A stretch of DNA of 64,000 bases, from contig DASXEH010000077.1 in NCBI GenBank assembly GCA_036490215.1, positions 62,001-126,000 on the forward strand. Reading direction: 5' to 3'. The notes beneath the pieces are model-generated. The model was not told the DNA's origin. It was given only the letters and a program-made list of their open reading frames with translations, and did not search any database. A program made the translations under genes and the position numbers. Source of the DNA: JASHSH01 sp036490215. GTDB taxonomy: Bacteria > Pseudomonadota > Alphaproteobacteria > Rhodospirillales > Magnetospirillaceae. Below, piece by piece: positions 42,742 to 51,337 of the stretch (position 1 is the stretch's first letter; each line of letters opens with the position of its first letter).

Positions 42742-43029
42742 ATGGGCCGCGCAGCATCAATCGGTCTTGCGATTGGGTTTGCGGTCGTGGTGCCGCGCCT
42801 GGCCATCGCAGCCGAGGATGCCGCCACCCCGCCGCGGTTGCCGTTGTTCGGCAGTGTCGAAGAGGCCCGGCATCATTGCCCCAATGACACGGTGATCCGC
42901 ATCGATCTGCCCGAGGGTTTCTATCTGCATGGCGATCGCGGCATCGGCGGCGCATCGCTCGATCGCGTGTTCGTCTGCCGCGACGAAGCGCAGGCGATTT
43001 GGACCGCGCCGCATAAGCCGAGTCACTAA
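42742..43029 (+). CDS. Small exported protein of unknown function
   Basis: A 95-residue protein with signal peptide MGRAASIGLAIGFAVVVPRL followed by AIAAEDA. The mature part has PLFGSVEEARHHCPNDTVIR and VFVCRDEAQAIW, with two cysteines that may pair. It resembles short alphaproteobacterial periplasmic proteins with a C-P-x-D-T-V-V-W motif, whose role is unknown. GTG 42736, overlapping the GST stop codon, is an alternative start. A convergent terminator lies immediately downstream. Confidence 0.72.
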   Translation: MGRAASIGLAIGFAVVVPRLAIAAEDAATPPRLPLFGSVEEARHHCPNDTVIRIDLPEGFYLHGDRGIGGASLDRVFVCRDEAQAIWTAPHKPSH

Positions 43030-43064
43030 AAGAAAACCCCGCGCACTCTTGCGAATGCGCGGGG
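43028..43064 (-). terminator. Rho-independent terminator of the NCS1 permease gene
   Basis: CCCCGCGCA (43037-43045) pairs with TGCGCGGGG (43056-43064) around a 10-base loop. On the minus strand the stem is followed by TTTTCTTTT, giving a good intrinsic terminator about 22 bases after the NCS1 stop. On the plus strand the trailing sequence is not T-rich. Confidence 0.88.
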
Positions 43065-43085
43065 TGTATTGGGTGACGGAAGCGG

Positions 43086-44534
43086 TTAGGCCGACTTACG
43101 TACCAGGTTTGGCATTGCCGAGGCGATCACGTAGTAGACCGCGCCGGCGATGATCACGCCGAAGAACCATCCATAGATGCCCCACCAGTCGGGCAGCACG
43201 GTGGTAAAATTCGGCAGGATCGTCGAGAAGATCGCGCCGATGATGGCCGCCGCGAAAGCCGCCACGCTCCAACCATTCTGATAGCGATAGGCGCCGTGCT
43301 CCTGATAGAGCGCGTTGACGTCGACGACGCCTTTGCGGATCAGATAGTAGTCGACCATGATCACGCCGAAGATCGGTCCCATCGTGGCGCCGATGCCGCC
43401 GACGAAGGCCGCCGCACCACCTTCCCAGGGCGCGAAGGGATAGAGCACCAGGGCGATGATCGCTGCGATATAGCCACCTCTTTTGAAGTTGATCTGTCGC
43501 GGGAAGACGTTGGCGAAGTCGAAGGCCGGCGAGACGAAGTTCGCCACCACGTTGATGCCGAGCGTGGCCACCGCGAAGGTCAGTGCGGCGATCAGCGCCA
43601 GGAACCAGCTTTCGAACTTGGCCGAGATCTGGTCGGGGTGGATCAGCACTTCGCCATACACTGCAAAGGCTGCCGTGGTGGTGACGCCCGCCACCAGTGA
43701 GAACAGGATCAGGTTCACCGGCAGACCCCAGATATTGCCCTTGCGCACGCTCGCCTCGTCGGGCGCATAGCGCGAGAAGTCGCAGAAGTTGAGGTAGAGC
43801 GCGGCGAAATAGGTGACCCAGGTCGCGGCCACGGCCAGCAGCGCCGAGAACGAGCCGGGCTCGCCGGGAATGCCGGCATCGGCCGTGCTCTTCAGCAGCA
43901 CGTCCTTCGGAATCGATCCGCCGAACGACAGGCCACCCTTGATCACGAGGACGATCGCCAGGACCAGCATCATCACCCATACGGCGGGGCCGGCCCAATC
44001 CTGGAACTTGCGCACGGTTTCCATGCCGCGCTGAATGATCAGAAGCTGCAGCGCCCAGACGACGACGAAGCAGATCACTTCCAGCGTCGTGTGGCCGAGC
44101 AGGTGCGAGTTCTTCTGGAAATCGGCCAGCACGTCATTGCGCACCAGCAGCGCAACGATCGCGCCCGAGGCGGCGGCCGTTTGCGCGCCGTACCAGAAGC
44201 AGGCGACGATCGCGCGCACCAGGGCGGGGATATTGGCGCCCCAGACGCCGAACGACGCGCGCGCCAGAACCGGATAGGGCACGCCCGTGCGCACGCCGGC
44301 TTTGCCCACCAGGCTCATCAGGACATAGATCACCAGCGAGCCGATGCCGATGGCGATGATGAAGTTGATGAAGTTGCCGCACAGCAGGAACAGGCTGGCG
44401 GCCAGGTAATAGCCCCACAGGCTGTGCACGTCCGACGTCCAGACGTTGAAAATGCTGAATGGGCCCCAGTTGCGTTGGGCCGCAGGCGCCAGATCCTCGT
44501 TATAGAGGCCCGGCGACGGGTTGGTGACGGTCAT
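43086..44534 (-). CDS. NCS1-family nucleobase/cation symporter
   Basis: A 482-residue permease with about 12 hydrophobic helices. It begins YNEDLAPAAQRNWGPFSIFN then VWTSDVHSLWGYYLAASLFL, and has GVPYPVLARASFGVWGANIP, the typical NCS1 helix-2/3 region. Likely substrates are purines, pyrimidines, hydantoin or allantoin. No catabolic genes are beside it, so the substrate cannot be assigned. The gene has its own terminator downstream. Confidence 0.93.
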   Translation of the reverse strand: MTVTNPSPGLYNEDLAPAAQRNWGPFSIFNVWTSDVHSLWGYYLAASLFLLCGNFINFIIAIGIGSLVIYVLMSLVGKAGVRTGVPYPVLARASFGVWGANIPALVRAIVACFWYGAQTAAASGAIVALLVRNDVLADFQKNSHLLGHTTLEVICFVVVWALQLLIIQRGMETVRKFQDWAGPAVWVMMLVLAIVLVIKGGLSFGGSIPKDVLLKSTADAGIPGEPGSFSALLAVAATWVTYFAALYLNFCDFSRYAPDEASVRKGNIWGLPVNLILFSLVAGVTTTAAFAVYGEVLIHPDQISAKFESWFLALIAALTFAVATLGINVVANFVSPAFDFANVFPRQINFKRGGYIAAIIALVLYPFAPWEGGAAAFVGGIGATMGPIFGVIMVDYYLIRKGVVDVNALYQEHGAYRYQNGWSVAAFAAAIIGAIFSTILPNFTTVLPDWWGIYGWFFGVIIAGAVYYVIASAMPNLVRKSA

Positions 44535-44765
44535 CGATGCAATCCTCCCAAGGCACCGGACCTCACGTCCGGCGCGGTTCGTTTTCGTTGTATTGAGCTG
44601 TGCTGGCCGGGTTCAACCGCCCGAAAGCCTGCCCAAATTTTGGGCAATGTTAAGGGAAGATGACAGGAAAGGTGAAGCGCCTATTGGTTGCAGTGAAATT
44701 ATTGCATTTATCGCATAATATAGTTACGATGTTCCCGTTATTTTCCACAACTTCTGGGAGGTTCC

Positions 44766-45626
44766 ATGCCCGAAGCCCCGATCCGCGAATTTCGTCTGGC
44801 CCGTGGCTGGCCCGACGGACTCAACCCGTTTCTCAGTGAGGATGGTGCGTTTCTCGGGGATGGCACACCGCTTCTCGAACGCGTCGGCCATCAGTGGCGG
44901 CCGCGGACCGAACGCGATCTTGATAGCGTACTGGCCAAAGCCTTCGGGTCCTCAACCCGGATCGGATGGCGGATGGAAAGTCTCGCGACCATCGCCAGAG
45001 CACTCAATCGCGGCGATCGGTCGCTTGCCGCCATTGCCCTAGTGCAGGCCGAACTACCGACGCGGCTCGCCAAGGATGGGACTGCGGCGAAGACTGAAGC
45101 GCGCGTCTTACCCGGCAACGGAAAGCAAAGCGGCGAGTGGACCGCATCGCCTGCTGCGTCGATGTCGATCAGCGACAGCGGGAAGAAATTTATCCGCCAG
45201 TACGAAGGCAAGAAAGATAGGAAGGGCGAGTTTGAGTCGCAGGAGTATCCAGGCGAAGACAAGAAGAACCGCACGATCGGCTTCGGGCGGAAATTGTCGT
45301 CGCAATCCTTCTTCCCCGATGGCATCAGCGAAAGCGACGCGGAGACGATGTTCATGGACGACATCGCCGATGCCCAGCACGCGGTCCAGACCAGTGTGAA
45401 AGTGCTACTAACCCAGCCGCAATACGACGCGCTGGTGTCGCTGACTTTCAATATCGGATCAGGTCGTTTCCGGAACTCGGCGCTTTTGCAGGCACTGAAC
45501 GCTGGCGACTATGGTGACGCTGCTGATCGATTCGGCGACTGGACCTACAGCGAGGGAAAATACGTGCAAGGCTTGAAGAACCGGCGCGATGACGAGCAAG
45601 CGCTATTCAGAAGCGGAACGAAGTGA
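44766..45626 (+). CDS. GH24 lysozyme-type protein with novel N-terminal domain, cassette 1
   Basis: A 286-residue protein without a signal peptide. Residues 1-98 form a domain nearly identical to that of the second cassette (86 of 98 residues), starting MPEAPIREFRLARG and ending RSLAAIALVQAELP; I do not recognise it. Residues ~135-286 form a phage-type lysozyme: FIRQYEG with catalytic Glu147, TIGFGRKLSS, and later LTQPQYDALVSLTFNIGSG with DYGDAADRFGDWTY. The D-x5-T position of GH24 is E-D-K-K-N-R-T here, so an E or shifted D takes the Asp role. It is probably active on peptidoglycan glycan strands. A GGGAGG site precedes the ATG. A signal-peptide protein gene follows. Confidence 0.88.
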   Translation: MPEAPIREFRLARGWPDGLNPFLSEDGAFLGDGTPLLERVGHQWRPRTERDLDSVLAKAFGSSTRIGWRMESLATIARALNRGDRSLAAIALVQAELPTRLAKDGTAAKTEARVLPGNGKQSGEWTASPAASMSISDSGKKFIRQYEGKKDRKGEFESQEYPGEDKKNRTIGFGRKLSSQSFFPDGISESDAETMFMDDIADAQHAVQTSVKVLLTQPQYDALVSLTFNIGSGRFRNSALLQALNAGDYGDAADRFGDWTYSEGKYVQGLKNRRDDEQALFRSGTK

Positions 45627-45675
45627 TGAGATCGGCTCGTCCGCTTAATCGCTCCAGTCGATAGGAGGAACGGCA

Positions 45676-46131
45676 ATGTATCGTGCACTCTTGTTTGCGG
45701 GTCTGTTCGCAGCGGCCTGTTTGGGATCGGGGGCGGCATCATCTCAACCTGCATGCCCCCACGGCGATCAATCCGACATATCCAAGAAAGACGTCGCTTT
45801 CGCGCGGGATATGCAGCAAGCAATGGAGCATGACGATCGCGAGTGGTTCGCGGACCATACGCACTACCCGATGAGATATTCATTTGGTGCCTACCAGAAA
45901 ACGCTCTTCATCAGAAGCCGCGCCGAGTTTCTGGCAAAATTCGACAAGCTCTTCATCTACAACACCATCTTTGCCATCCGGCACACCCGACCCGATTGCC
46001 TGCTTAAGGAGATGGGCAATGTGATGATGGGCGATGGTGAAGTCTGGTTCGGGCCGTTCGACGCGAAAGGTAAGCCGGGCACGAAAGTTCTTCTGATTGT
46101 TACGATCTGGACGGCCGATCAGGGGTTGTAG
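45676..46131 (+). CDS. Exported partner protein of cassette 1 (candidate immunity protein)
   Basis: A 151-residue protein with signal peptide MYRALLFAGLFAAACLGSGA then ASS; Cys15 could be a weak lipobox. The mature part has FARDMQQAMEHDDREWFADH, resembling the entry helix of NTF2-like folds and matching a motif in the second cassette's partner, then VWFGPFDAKGK near the end. The family is not recognised. Its position directly after a lysozyme gene and its export suggest periplasmic protection from that enzyme, but this is inference. A GGAGGAACGGCA precedes the ATG. Confidence 0.75.
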   Translation: MYRALLFAGLFAAACLGSGAASSQPACPHGDQSDISKKDVAFARDMQQAMEHDDREWFADHTHYPMRYSFGAYQKTLFIRSRAEFLAKFDKLFIYNTIFAIRHTRPDCLLKEMGNVMMGDGEVWFGPFDAKGKPGTKVLLIVTIWTADQGL

Positions 46132-46242
46132 CGAGCCGAACCGACCTCGTCCGGCAACCCTTTGCGTCGAGCGGCCTCGCATCAGGATTTGTCTCCGCCA
46201 GGTCTGGACTAAAGGAAGATGGCAAGAAAGGGAGGTCATCCT

Positions 46243-47046
46243 ATGCCTGAAGCCCCAATTCGTGAATTCCGCCTGGCGCGCGGCCAGCCTGATGGCTTCA
46301 GCCCGTTTCTCAGCGAGGACGGTGCGTTTCTGGGGAATGGCTTGCCGCTTCTTGAGCGCGTTGGCCGTCAGTGGCGGCCGCGGTCCGAGCGCGATCTTGA
46401 TGGCGCGCTCGCCAAAGCCTCCGGGTCTTCGGCCCGGATCGGGTGGCGGATGGAAAGTCTCGCCACGATAGCCAGAGCGCTTAATCGCGGCGACCGGTCA
46501 CTCGCCGCCATCGCTCTGGTACAAGCCGAATTCCCGACGCTCACGAAAGGCAATCCGGACGTGGCGAGCGAGCCACGCGATGCGAAAGGCCGGTGGACGC
46601 TGAGTGCGGCGGGGCGGAAATTCATCCAGAGCCACGAGACGATTGGCGGTCGCCCCAATCTCAAGCCCTATGGCGACATTGCGAACCACCCGACCATCGG
46701 GTTTGGTCATAAGATTCGAAAAGACGAATCCTATCCCAACGGCATCACGTCCGAAAAAGCGCAGGATTTGTTCGACGGCGATATCGGTGATGTTGAAAAG
46801 ACAATCAACGACTACGTCAACGTGCCGTTGACCCAATCGCAATTCGATGCCCTGGCGTCATTCTCCTATAACGAGGGCACCACGGCCTTTGCAGGCTCGA
46901 CCTTGCTTCGGCTGCTCAACCAAGGCGACTATGACGGCGCGGCGAACGCGTTCGATGATTGGACGCGCGCCGGAAAGGATCCGCATGCGCTGAAAAATCG
47001 GCGCGACGCCGAGAAGGCCATGTTCACCAACGGAGTCTACCCGTGA
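46243..47046 (+). CDS. GH24 lysozyme-type protein with novel N-terminal domain, cassette 2
   Basis: A 267-residue protein without a signal peptide. Its first 98 residues match cassette 1 at 86 positions. After a short linker (SEPRDAKGRWTLSAAGRKF) comes a lysozyme domain with Glu132 in FIQSHETIGG, then PYGDIANHPTIGFGHKI with the canonical D-x5-T spacing, and LTQSQFDALASFSYNEGTTA. This domain is only distantly similar to that of cassette 1. AAGGGAGGTCATCCT lies upstream of the ATG; an earlier in-frame ATG lacks this spacing. The stop overlaps the partner gene's GTG. Confidence 0.9.
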   Translation: MPEAPIREFRLARGQPDGFSPFLSEDGAFLGNGLPLLERVGRQWRPRSERDLDGALAKASGSSARIGWRMESLATIARALNRGDRSLAAIALVQAEFPTLTKGNPDVASEPRDAKGRWTLSAAGRKFIQSHETIGGRPNLKPYGDIANHPTIGFGHKIRKDESYPNGITSEKAQDLFDGDIGDVEKTINDYVNVPLTQSQFDALASFSYNEGTTAFAGSTLLRLLNQGDYDGAANAFDDWTRAGKDPHALKNRRDAEKAMFTNGVYP

Positions 47047-47864
47047 TTGCCGCATTCATGCGTCGCTCTGCCCTGTTTATCGCGCTGTCTCTGTCTGTTG
47101 TCGGCGCGGCGATGGCCAAAACGTCGGACATCATGAAACCGGATGCAGATGATCTCCAATCATTCGCGCTCTGGCAAAGGGCGATCGCCCAAGATGATCG
47201 CGCTTGGGTCGTCAAGCACAGCGAACCACCGCTCGACATCGTGGCGTGCCTGAACGATAGGGTCGGAGATAAAGCTTTCGGCGACCGACTCGACCGCAAG
47301 GATTGGAGCTCAGACTACGATCGCGTCATCACGGCACACGTCAAAAAGGCTATCGCAGAGGCGGTGCCGGAGGATTTGTTTCGCGACAAGTATTTAGGAC
47401 TATTGCTCTACCGTCCAGGCATCGCGATCTGGTTCTCAGAGCCATGGGATAATGACAAAGACGCCAAAGTTGAAAAATACAATCTAGGGCAGGTCTGGGA
47501 TTGGGGGCGTGACACCTGCAGCACCGTCATACTTGATCCACGCAACAAAGATTACAAAGCCGTTCCGGCTGCTCTACGGGGCTCATGGGGCATCAAGGGC
47601 AAATGCGCGCGCGTGAACGATCGCCTGATTTTGACCGCTACAACCAGTCAGATGGGCAAGGACAAGCCTCGCCCAATCTTTTTCGAAATGCACGACGGCC
47701 CCGTCGGCGCCTTCCAGGCGCTCGACTGGGATGCGGAGTACGAGAGCGGTCATTTCAATGTCGATATCCTGAGGATGAATGGGCTCGATCTCGTCGAGGG
47801 CTGGGCCAGTATGCCGAGCATGGGCTTCTATCAGCGCTGCAAGACGCCGCCCAAAAAGAACTAA
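47043..47864 (+). CDS. Exported partner protein of cassette 2 (candidate immunity protein)
   Basis: A 273-residue protein with an N-terminal signal peptide (MRRSALFIALSLSVVGAAMA from the internal ATG 47058; the GTG 47043 adds five residues and overlaps the enzyme's stop as GTGA). FALWQRAIAQDDRAWVVKHS matches the D-D-R-x-W motif of the cassette 1 partner. The remainder includes WFSEPWDNDKDAKVEKYNLG and ends in GFYQRCKTPPKKN; it is unrecognised. Translational coupling to the lysozyme gene suggests joint function, possibly neutralising the enzyme in the periplasm. Its stop overlaps mutS by four bases, tail to tail. Confidence 0.75.
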   Translation: MIAAFMRRSALFIALSLSVVGAAMAKTSDIMKPDADDLQSFALWQRAIAQDDRAWVVKHSEPPLDIVACLNDRVGDKAFGDRLDRKDWSSDYDRVITAHVKKAIAEAVPEDLFRDKYLGLLLYRPGIAIWFSEPWDNDKDAKVEKYNLGQVWDWGRDTCSTVILDPRNKDYKAVPAALRGSWGIKGKCARVNDRLILTATTSQMGKDKPRPIFFEMHDGPVGAFQALDWDAEYESGHFNVDILRMNGLDLVEGWASMPSMGFYQRCKTPPKKN

Positions 47865-50584
47865 CCCGCCAGCCCTTTGAGCCTATAGAGCAGGTCGAGC
47901 GCTTCTTTGGGCGACATCGAATCGGGATTCGATTCGGCCAGAAGCTGCTCGGCGGGACTCGGGCCGCGGGTGGCGGCGGTCGTATGTCCCGAAGACGCAG
48001 GCCGGGCGGCGGCGAAGAGGGGCAGGTCATCGGCGAGGCGTGCGAGTGCGCCGGCCTGTTCGCCGCTCTCCAAAGTGCGCAGGACTTCCTCCGCGCGTTC
48101 GACAGCGGCGCTGGGCAGGCCGGCCAGGCGCGCGACATGGATGCCGTAGCTGCGGTCGGCGGTGCCCGGTCCCACCTCATGCAGGAACACCACCTCGCCC
48201 TGCCATTCCTTGACGCGCATGCAATGGCAGGAGAGCGCCGGCAGTTTCGCGGCCAGCGATGTGAGTTCGTGATAATGGGTGGCGAACAACGCCCGGCATC
48301 GATTGGCGGCGTGCAGATGCTCGACCACCGCCCAGGCGATCGAGAGACCATCGAAGGTCGCTGTGCCGCGGCCGATCTCGTCGAGGATCACCAGCGCGCG
48401 CGGTCCCGCCTGATTGAGGATGGCCGCCGTCTCCACCATCTCCACCATGAAGGTCGAACGGCCGCGCGCCAGATCGTCGGCCGCGCCCACGCGCGAGAAA
48501 AGGCGATCCACCACGCCGATGCGCGCGCTTTCGGCGGGCACGAAGCTACCCATCTGGGCGAGAATCGCGATCAGTGCGTTCTGGCGCAGGAAGGTGCTCT
48601 TACCTGCCATGTTGGGGCCGGTCAGCAGCCACAAGCGTTGCGTGGGCGTGAGATCGCAGTCATTCGCGACGAAGGGCGCGTCGGAGATCGCCTCCACCAC
48701 CGGATGGCGCCCCGCATGGATCGCGAAATCGGCGCTGTCGTCGACGATGGGCCGCACATAGCGGCGATCGACAGCGAGTTCGGCCAGCGCCGCGGCGACA
48801 TCGAGCGCGGCCAGCGCATGCGCCGCGCGGCCGATCTCGGTGGCGCGCTGCGTCACCTCGGTGATCAGATCGGCGAACAGTTCGAGTTCAAGCGCCAGGG
48901 CCTTGTCGGCGGCGCCGCGAATCTTGCCTTCGAGTTCGCCCAGCTCGACGGTGGTGTAGCGCACCGAGGACGCAATCGTCTGGCGATGAATGAAGGTCTC
49001 GCCCATGCGTTCGGCCTGTTTGGGCGGCACTTCGATGTGATAGCCGAGCACGTTGTTGTGCTTGATCTTGAGTGCCGACACGCCGGTCTGTTCGGCGTAG
49101 CGCGCCTGCAACGCCACGATCACGCGGCGGCTTTCGTCGCGCAAGCCGCGCTGCTCATCGAGCACGGCGTGATAGCCCGCCGCGATGAAGCCGCCGTCGC
49201 GCGTGAGCAGCGGCAACTCCGTCGCCAACGCGCGCGCGAGGCGTTCGACCAGAGTCATATGTTCGCCCAGGCCTTCGGCGGCGGCGCGGATGCCAGCGAG
49301 TGGTGCTTCTAATCCGCCATCAATCAGCAAAGTGCGCAGCCCCGGCGCTTCGGCCAGTGCGTCGCGTACATTGGCCAGGTCACGCGGCCCGCCGCGGCCG
49401 AGTGAAATGCGCGACAGCGCGCGTTCCACATCGGGTACGTGGCGCAGCCGCTCGCGCAGATCGGCGCGCAGCGCTGGACGGTCGACGAAGAACTGCACGG
49501 CGTCGTGACGATGGCCGATGGCTTGCGGGTCGGTCAGCGGCGCGGCCAGATGCGCGGCCAGCAGACGCGCGCCGGCGCCGGTGAGCGTGCGGTCGATCGT
49601 CGATAGTAGGCTACCGCGCCGTTCGCCATTCAAGGTCTCGACCAGTTCAAGATTGCGGCGCGTGGCGCCGTCGATCTCCATCACCGCGCCTTCGGCCAGA
49701 CGGCGTGGCGCGGCGATGCGCGGCAGCTTGCCCTTCTGCGTCAGCTCTATGTAGTCGACCAGCGCACCGCCGGCGGCAAGTTCCGGCCGCGTGAAATTGC
49801 CGAACCCGTCGAGCGCCTTGACGCCGAATACCGTCTCCAGCCGCCGCCGTGCGTTCTCCGAGTCGAACCGCGCCGAGGGCAGGGGCGAGAGAATGCTGCG
49901 CCACTCGCGCCAGGTCTCGAACAGTTCGGGCCGGTTGAGCAGCTTTTCCGAGACCAGCAATTCGCCGGGCGAAAGCCGCGCCAGCGCCGCGGCCACGGCG
50001 TTCACCGCCAGCGGCTGCAATTGGAAATCGCCGGTCGAGATATCGACCCAGGCCAGACCCAACGCACCCTGCGCCTCGGCCAGCGCGGCCAGGTAGTTGT
50101 GTCGGCGCGCATCGAGCAGCGCGTCTTCGGTCAGCGTGCCCGGCGTGATCAGCCGCACCACCGCGCGCTCGACCACGCTCTTGTTGCCGCGCTTCTTGGC
50201 GGCGGCCGGATCTTCCATCTGCTCGGCCACCGCGACCTTGAAGCCTTTGCGGATCAGCCGCGACAGATAGGCCTCGTGCGAATGCACCGGCACGCCGCAC
50301 ATCGGGATGTCGTCGCCCGCGTGTTTGCCGCGTTTGGTCAGCGTGATGTCGAGTGCTTCGCTGGCCTTCACCGCATCGTCGAAGAACAGCTCGTAGAAAT
50401 CGCCCATGCGATAGAACAGCAGACTGTCGGGATGGGCGCGCTTGATGGCCAGGTACTGGACCATCATCGGGCTGCCCAGATCGGCGGCGAAGTCGTCGGC
50501 CTCGACCGGCGGCGCATTGGCTGGCATATCGGGCACGGAATTGGGCCCTAGGTGGTTTGGGGCGTCGTCCATTGGGTCGATCAT
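47861..50584 (-). CDS. mutS: DNA mismatch repair ATPase MutS
   Basis: A 907-residue protein. The N-terminal mismatch-recognition domain has LLFYRMGDFYELFFDDAVKA with the conserved Phe-x-Glu, and VPVHSHEAYLSRLIRKGFKV. The ATPase has Walker A TGPNMAGKSTFLRQ (from Gly656) and the D-E-I-G-R-G-T motif VILDEIGRGTATFDG, followed by ATHYHELTSLAAKLP. It binds mismatches and recruits MutL. The start is set at ATG 50584; ATG 50572 and an upstream GTG are in frame. Complete and normal. Confidence 0.97.
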   Translation of the reverse strand: MIDPMDDAPNHLGPNSVPDMPANAPPVEADDFAADLGSPMMVQYLAIKRAHPDSLLFYRMGDFYELFFDDAVKASEALDITLTKRGKHAGDDIPMCGVPVHSHEAYLSRLIRKGFKVAVAEQMEDPAAAKKRGNKSVVERAVVRLITPGTLTEDALLDARRHNYLAALAEAQGALGLAWVDISTGDFQLQPLAVNAVAAALARLSPGELLVSEKLLNRPELFETWREWRSILSPLPSARFDSENARRRLETVFGVKALDGFGNFTRPELAAGGALVDYIELTQKGKLPRIAAPRRLAEGAVMEIDGATRRNLELVETLNGERRGSLLSTIDRTLTGAGARLLAAHLAAPLTDPQAIGHRHDAVQFFVDRPALRADLRERLRHVPDVERALSRISLGRGGPRDLANVRDALAEAPGLRTLLIDGGLEAPLAGIRAAAEGLGEHMTLVERLARALATELPLLTRDGGFIAAGYHAVLDEQRGLRDESRRVIVALQARYAEQTGVSALKIKHNNVLGYHIEVPPKQAERMGETFIHRQTIASSVRYTTVELGELEGKIRGAADKALALELELFADLITEVTQRATEIGRAAHALAALDVAAALAELAVDRRYVRPIVDDSADFAIHAGRHPVVEAISDAPFVANDCDLTPTQRLWLLTGPNMAGKSTFLRQNALIAILAQMGSFVPAESARIGVVDRLFSRVGAADDLARGRSTFMVEMVETAAILNQAGPRALVILDEIGRGTATFDGLSIAWAVVEHLHAANRCRALFATHYHELTSLAAKLPALSCHCMRVKEWQGEVVFLHEVGPGTADRSYGIHVARLAGLPSAAVERAEEVLRTLESGEQAGALARLADDLPLFAAARPASSGHTTAATRGPSPAEQLLAESNPDSMSPKEALDLLYRLKGLAG

Positions 50585-50697
50585 GACGGTGGAAGGCGGG
50601 CAGAGTAGCATGGCTGGGTGAGACCTGTCGTGCCCCACGGGCCTTAGAGTGCCGATGCCGGTGCGAGTGCGATTTCAATGCGAAGGGAGGCCGATTG

Positions 50698-51234
50698 GTG
50701 ATCGATACCGACCGTTTGTTCATCCGCGATGTTCGTCCTACCGACGCCGATGCATTCTTCGATTTCATGCAGCGCGAGGACTATTGGCGCAACCTGCCTA
50801 TCGATCCGCCGACGCGCGCCTCGATGCAGACGCTCATCGAGCGCCGGCTGAGCGAGCAAACGGCGACGCCACGCGTCCTCTACATCCTTGCGGCGGTTGA
50901 CAAGGCGACGGACAAAGTCGTGGGCGAGGCAATTCTCCGGGTCACCAATCTGCGGCACCGGAACGGCGAAGTGGGATGGGCCGTCGCCTGGCACCAGACG
51001 GGGAAGAATCTCGGAACCGAGATCGGCCGCGCCATGATTCGATTTGGCTTCGACCAACTCGACCTGCACCGCATCTCAGCGCGCTGCCGCGTCGGCAACA
51101 CCGCCTCGCAGCGCATCATGACCAAGCTGGGGATGCAGTACGAGGGTATCGCCCGCGAGGATGTCAACGCGCGTGACGAATGGTGGTCGTCGTCGCAGTG
51201 GTCGATCCTGCGGGGCGATTCCGCCCGCCCATAA
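50698..51234 (+). CDS. GNAT-family N-acetyltransferase (RimJ/RimL-like)
   Basis: A 178-residue protein with the RimJ/RimL-type layout. It starts TDRLFIRDVRPTDADAFFDF; the acetyl-CoA loop WHQTGKNLGTEIGRAMIRFG follows, then DQLDLHRISARCRVGNTASQ and RIMTKLGMQYEGIARE, the V-x-N-x-x-S-x-x-x-x-x-K-x-G-M motif. It likely acetylates a protein or small amine. GTG 50698 or TTG 50695 both follow GGGAGG at suitable spacing. Confidence 0.93.
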   Translation: MIDTDRLFIRDVRPTDADAFFDFMQREDYWRNLPIDPPTRASMQTLIERRLSEQTATPRVLYILAAVDKATDKVVGEAILRVTNLRHRNGEVGWAVAWHQTGKNLGTEIGRAMIRFGFDQLDLHRISARCRVGNTASQRIMTKLGMQYEGIAREDVNARDEWWSSSQWSILRGDSARP

Positions 51235-51337
51235 CCTTGTTGCGGCGGCGGTCCGGGCCCGAAGCTGGCAACCACCGTCCGCGCCAGTATATGCTGACCC
51301 CACCTGCGGCCGGGCAGAAGCGGGCAAGGAGCCATTG

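Noticed and set aside
44766..47864. The lysozyme cassettes as part of a prophage
   Set aside because: No holin, terminase, capsid, tail or integrase genes are nearby, and flanking genes (NCS1 permease, mutS) are ordinary chromosomal genes.
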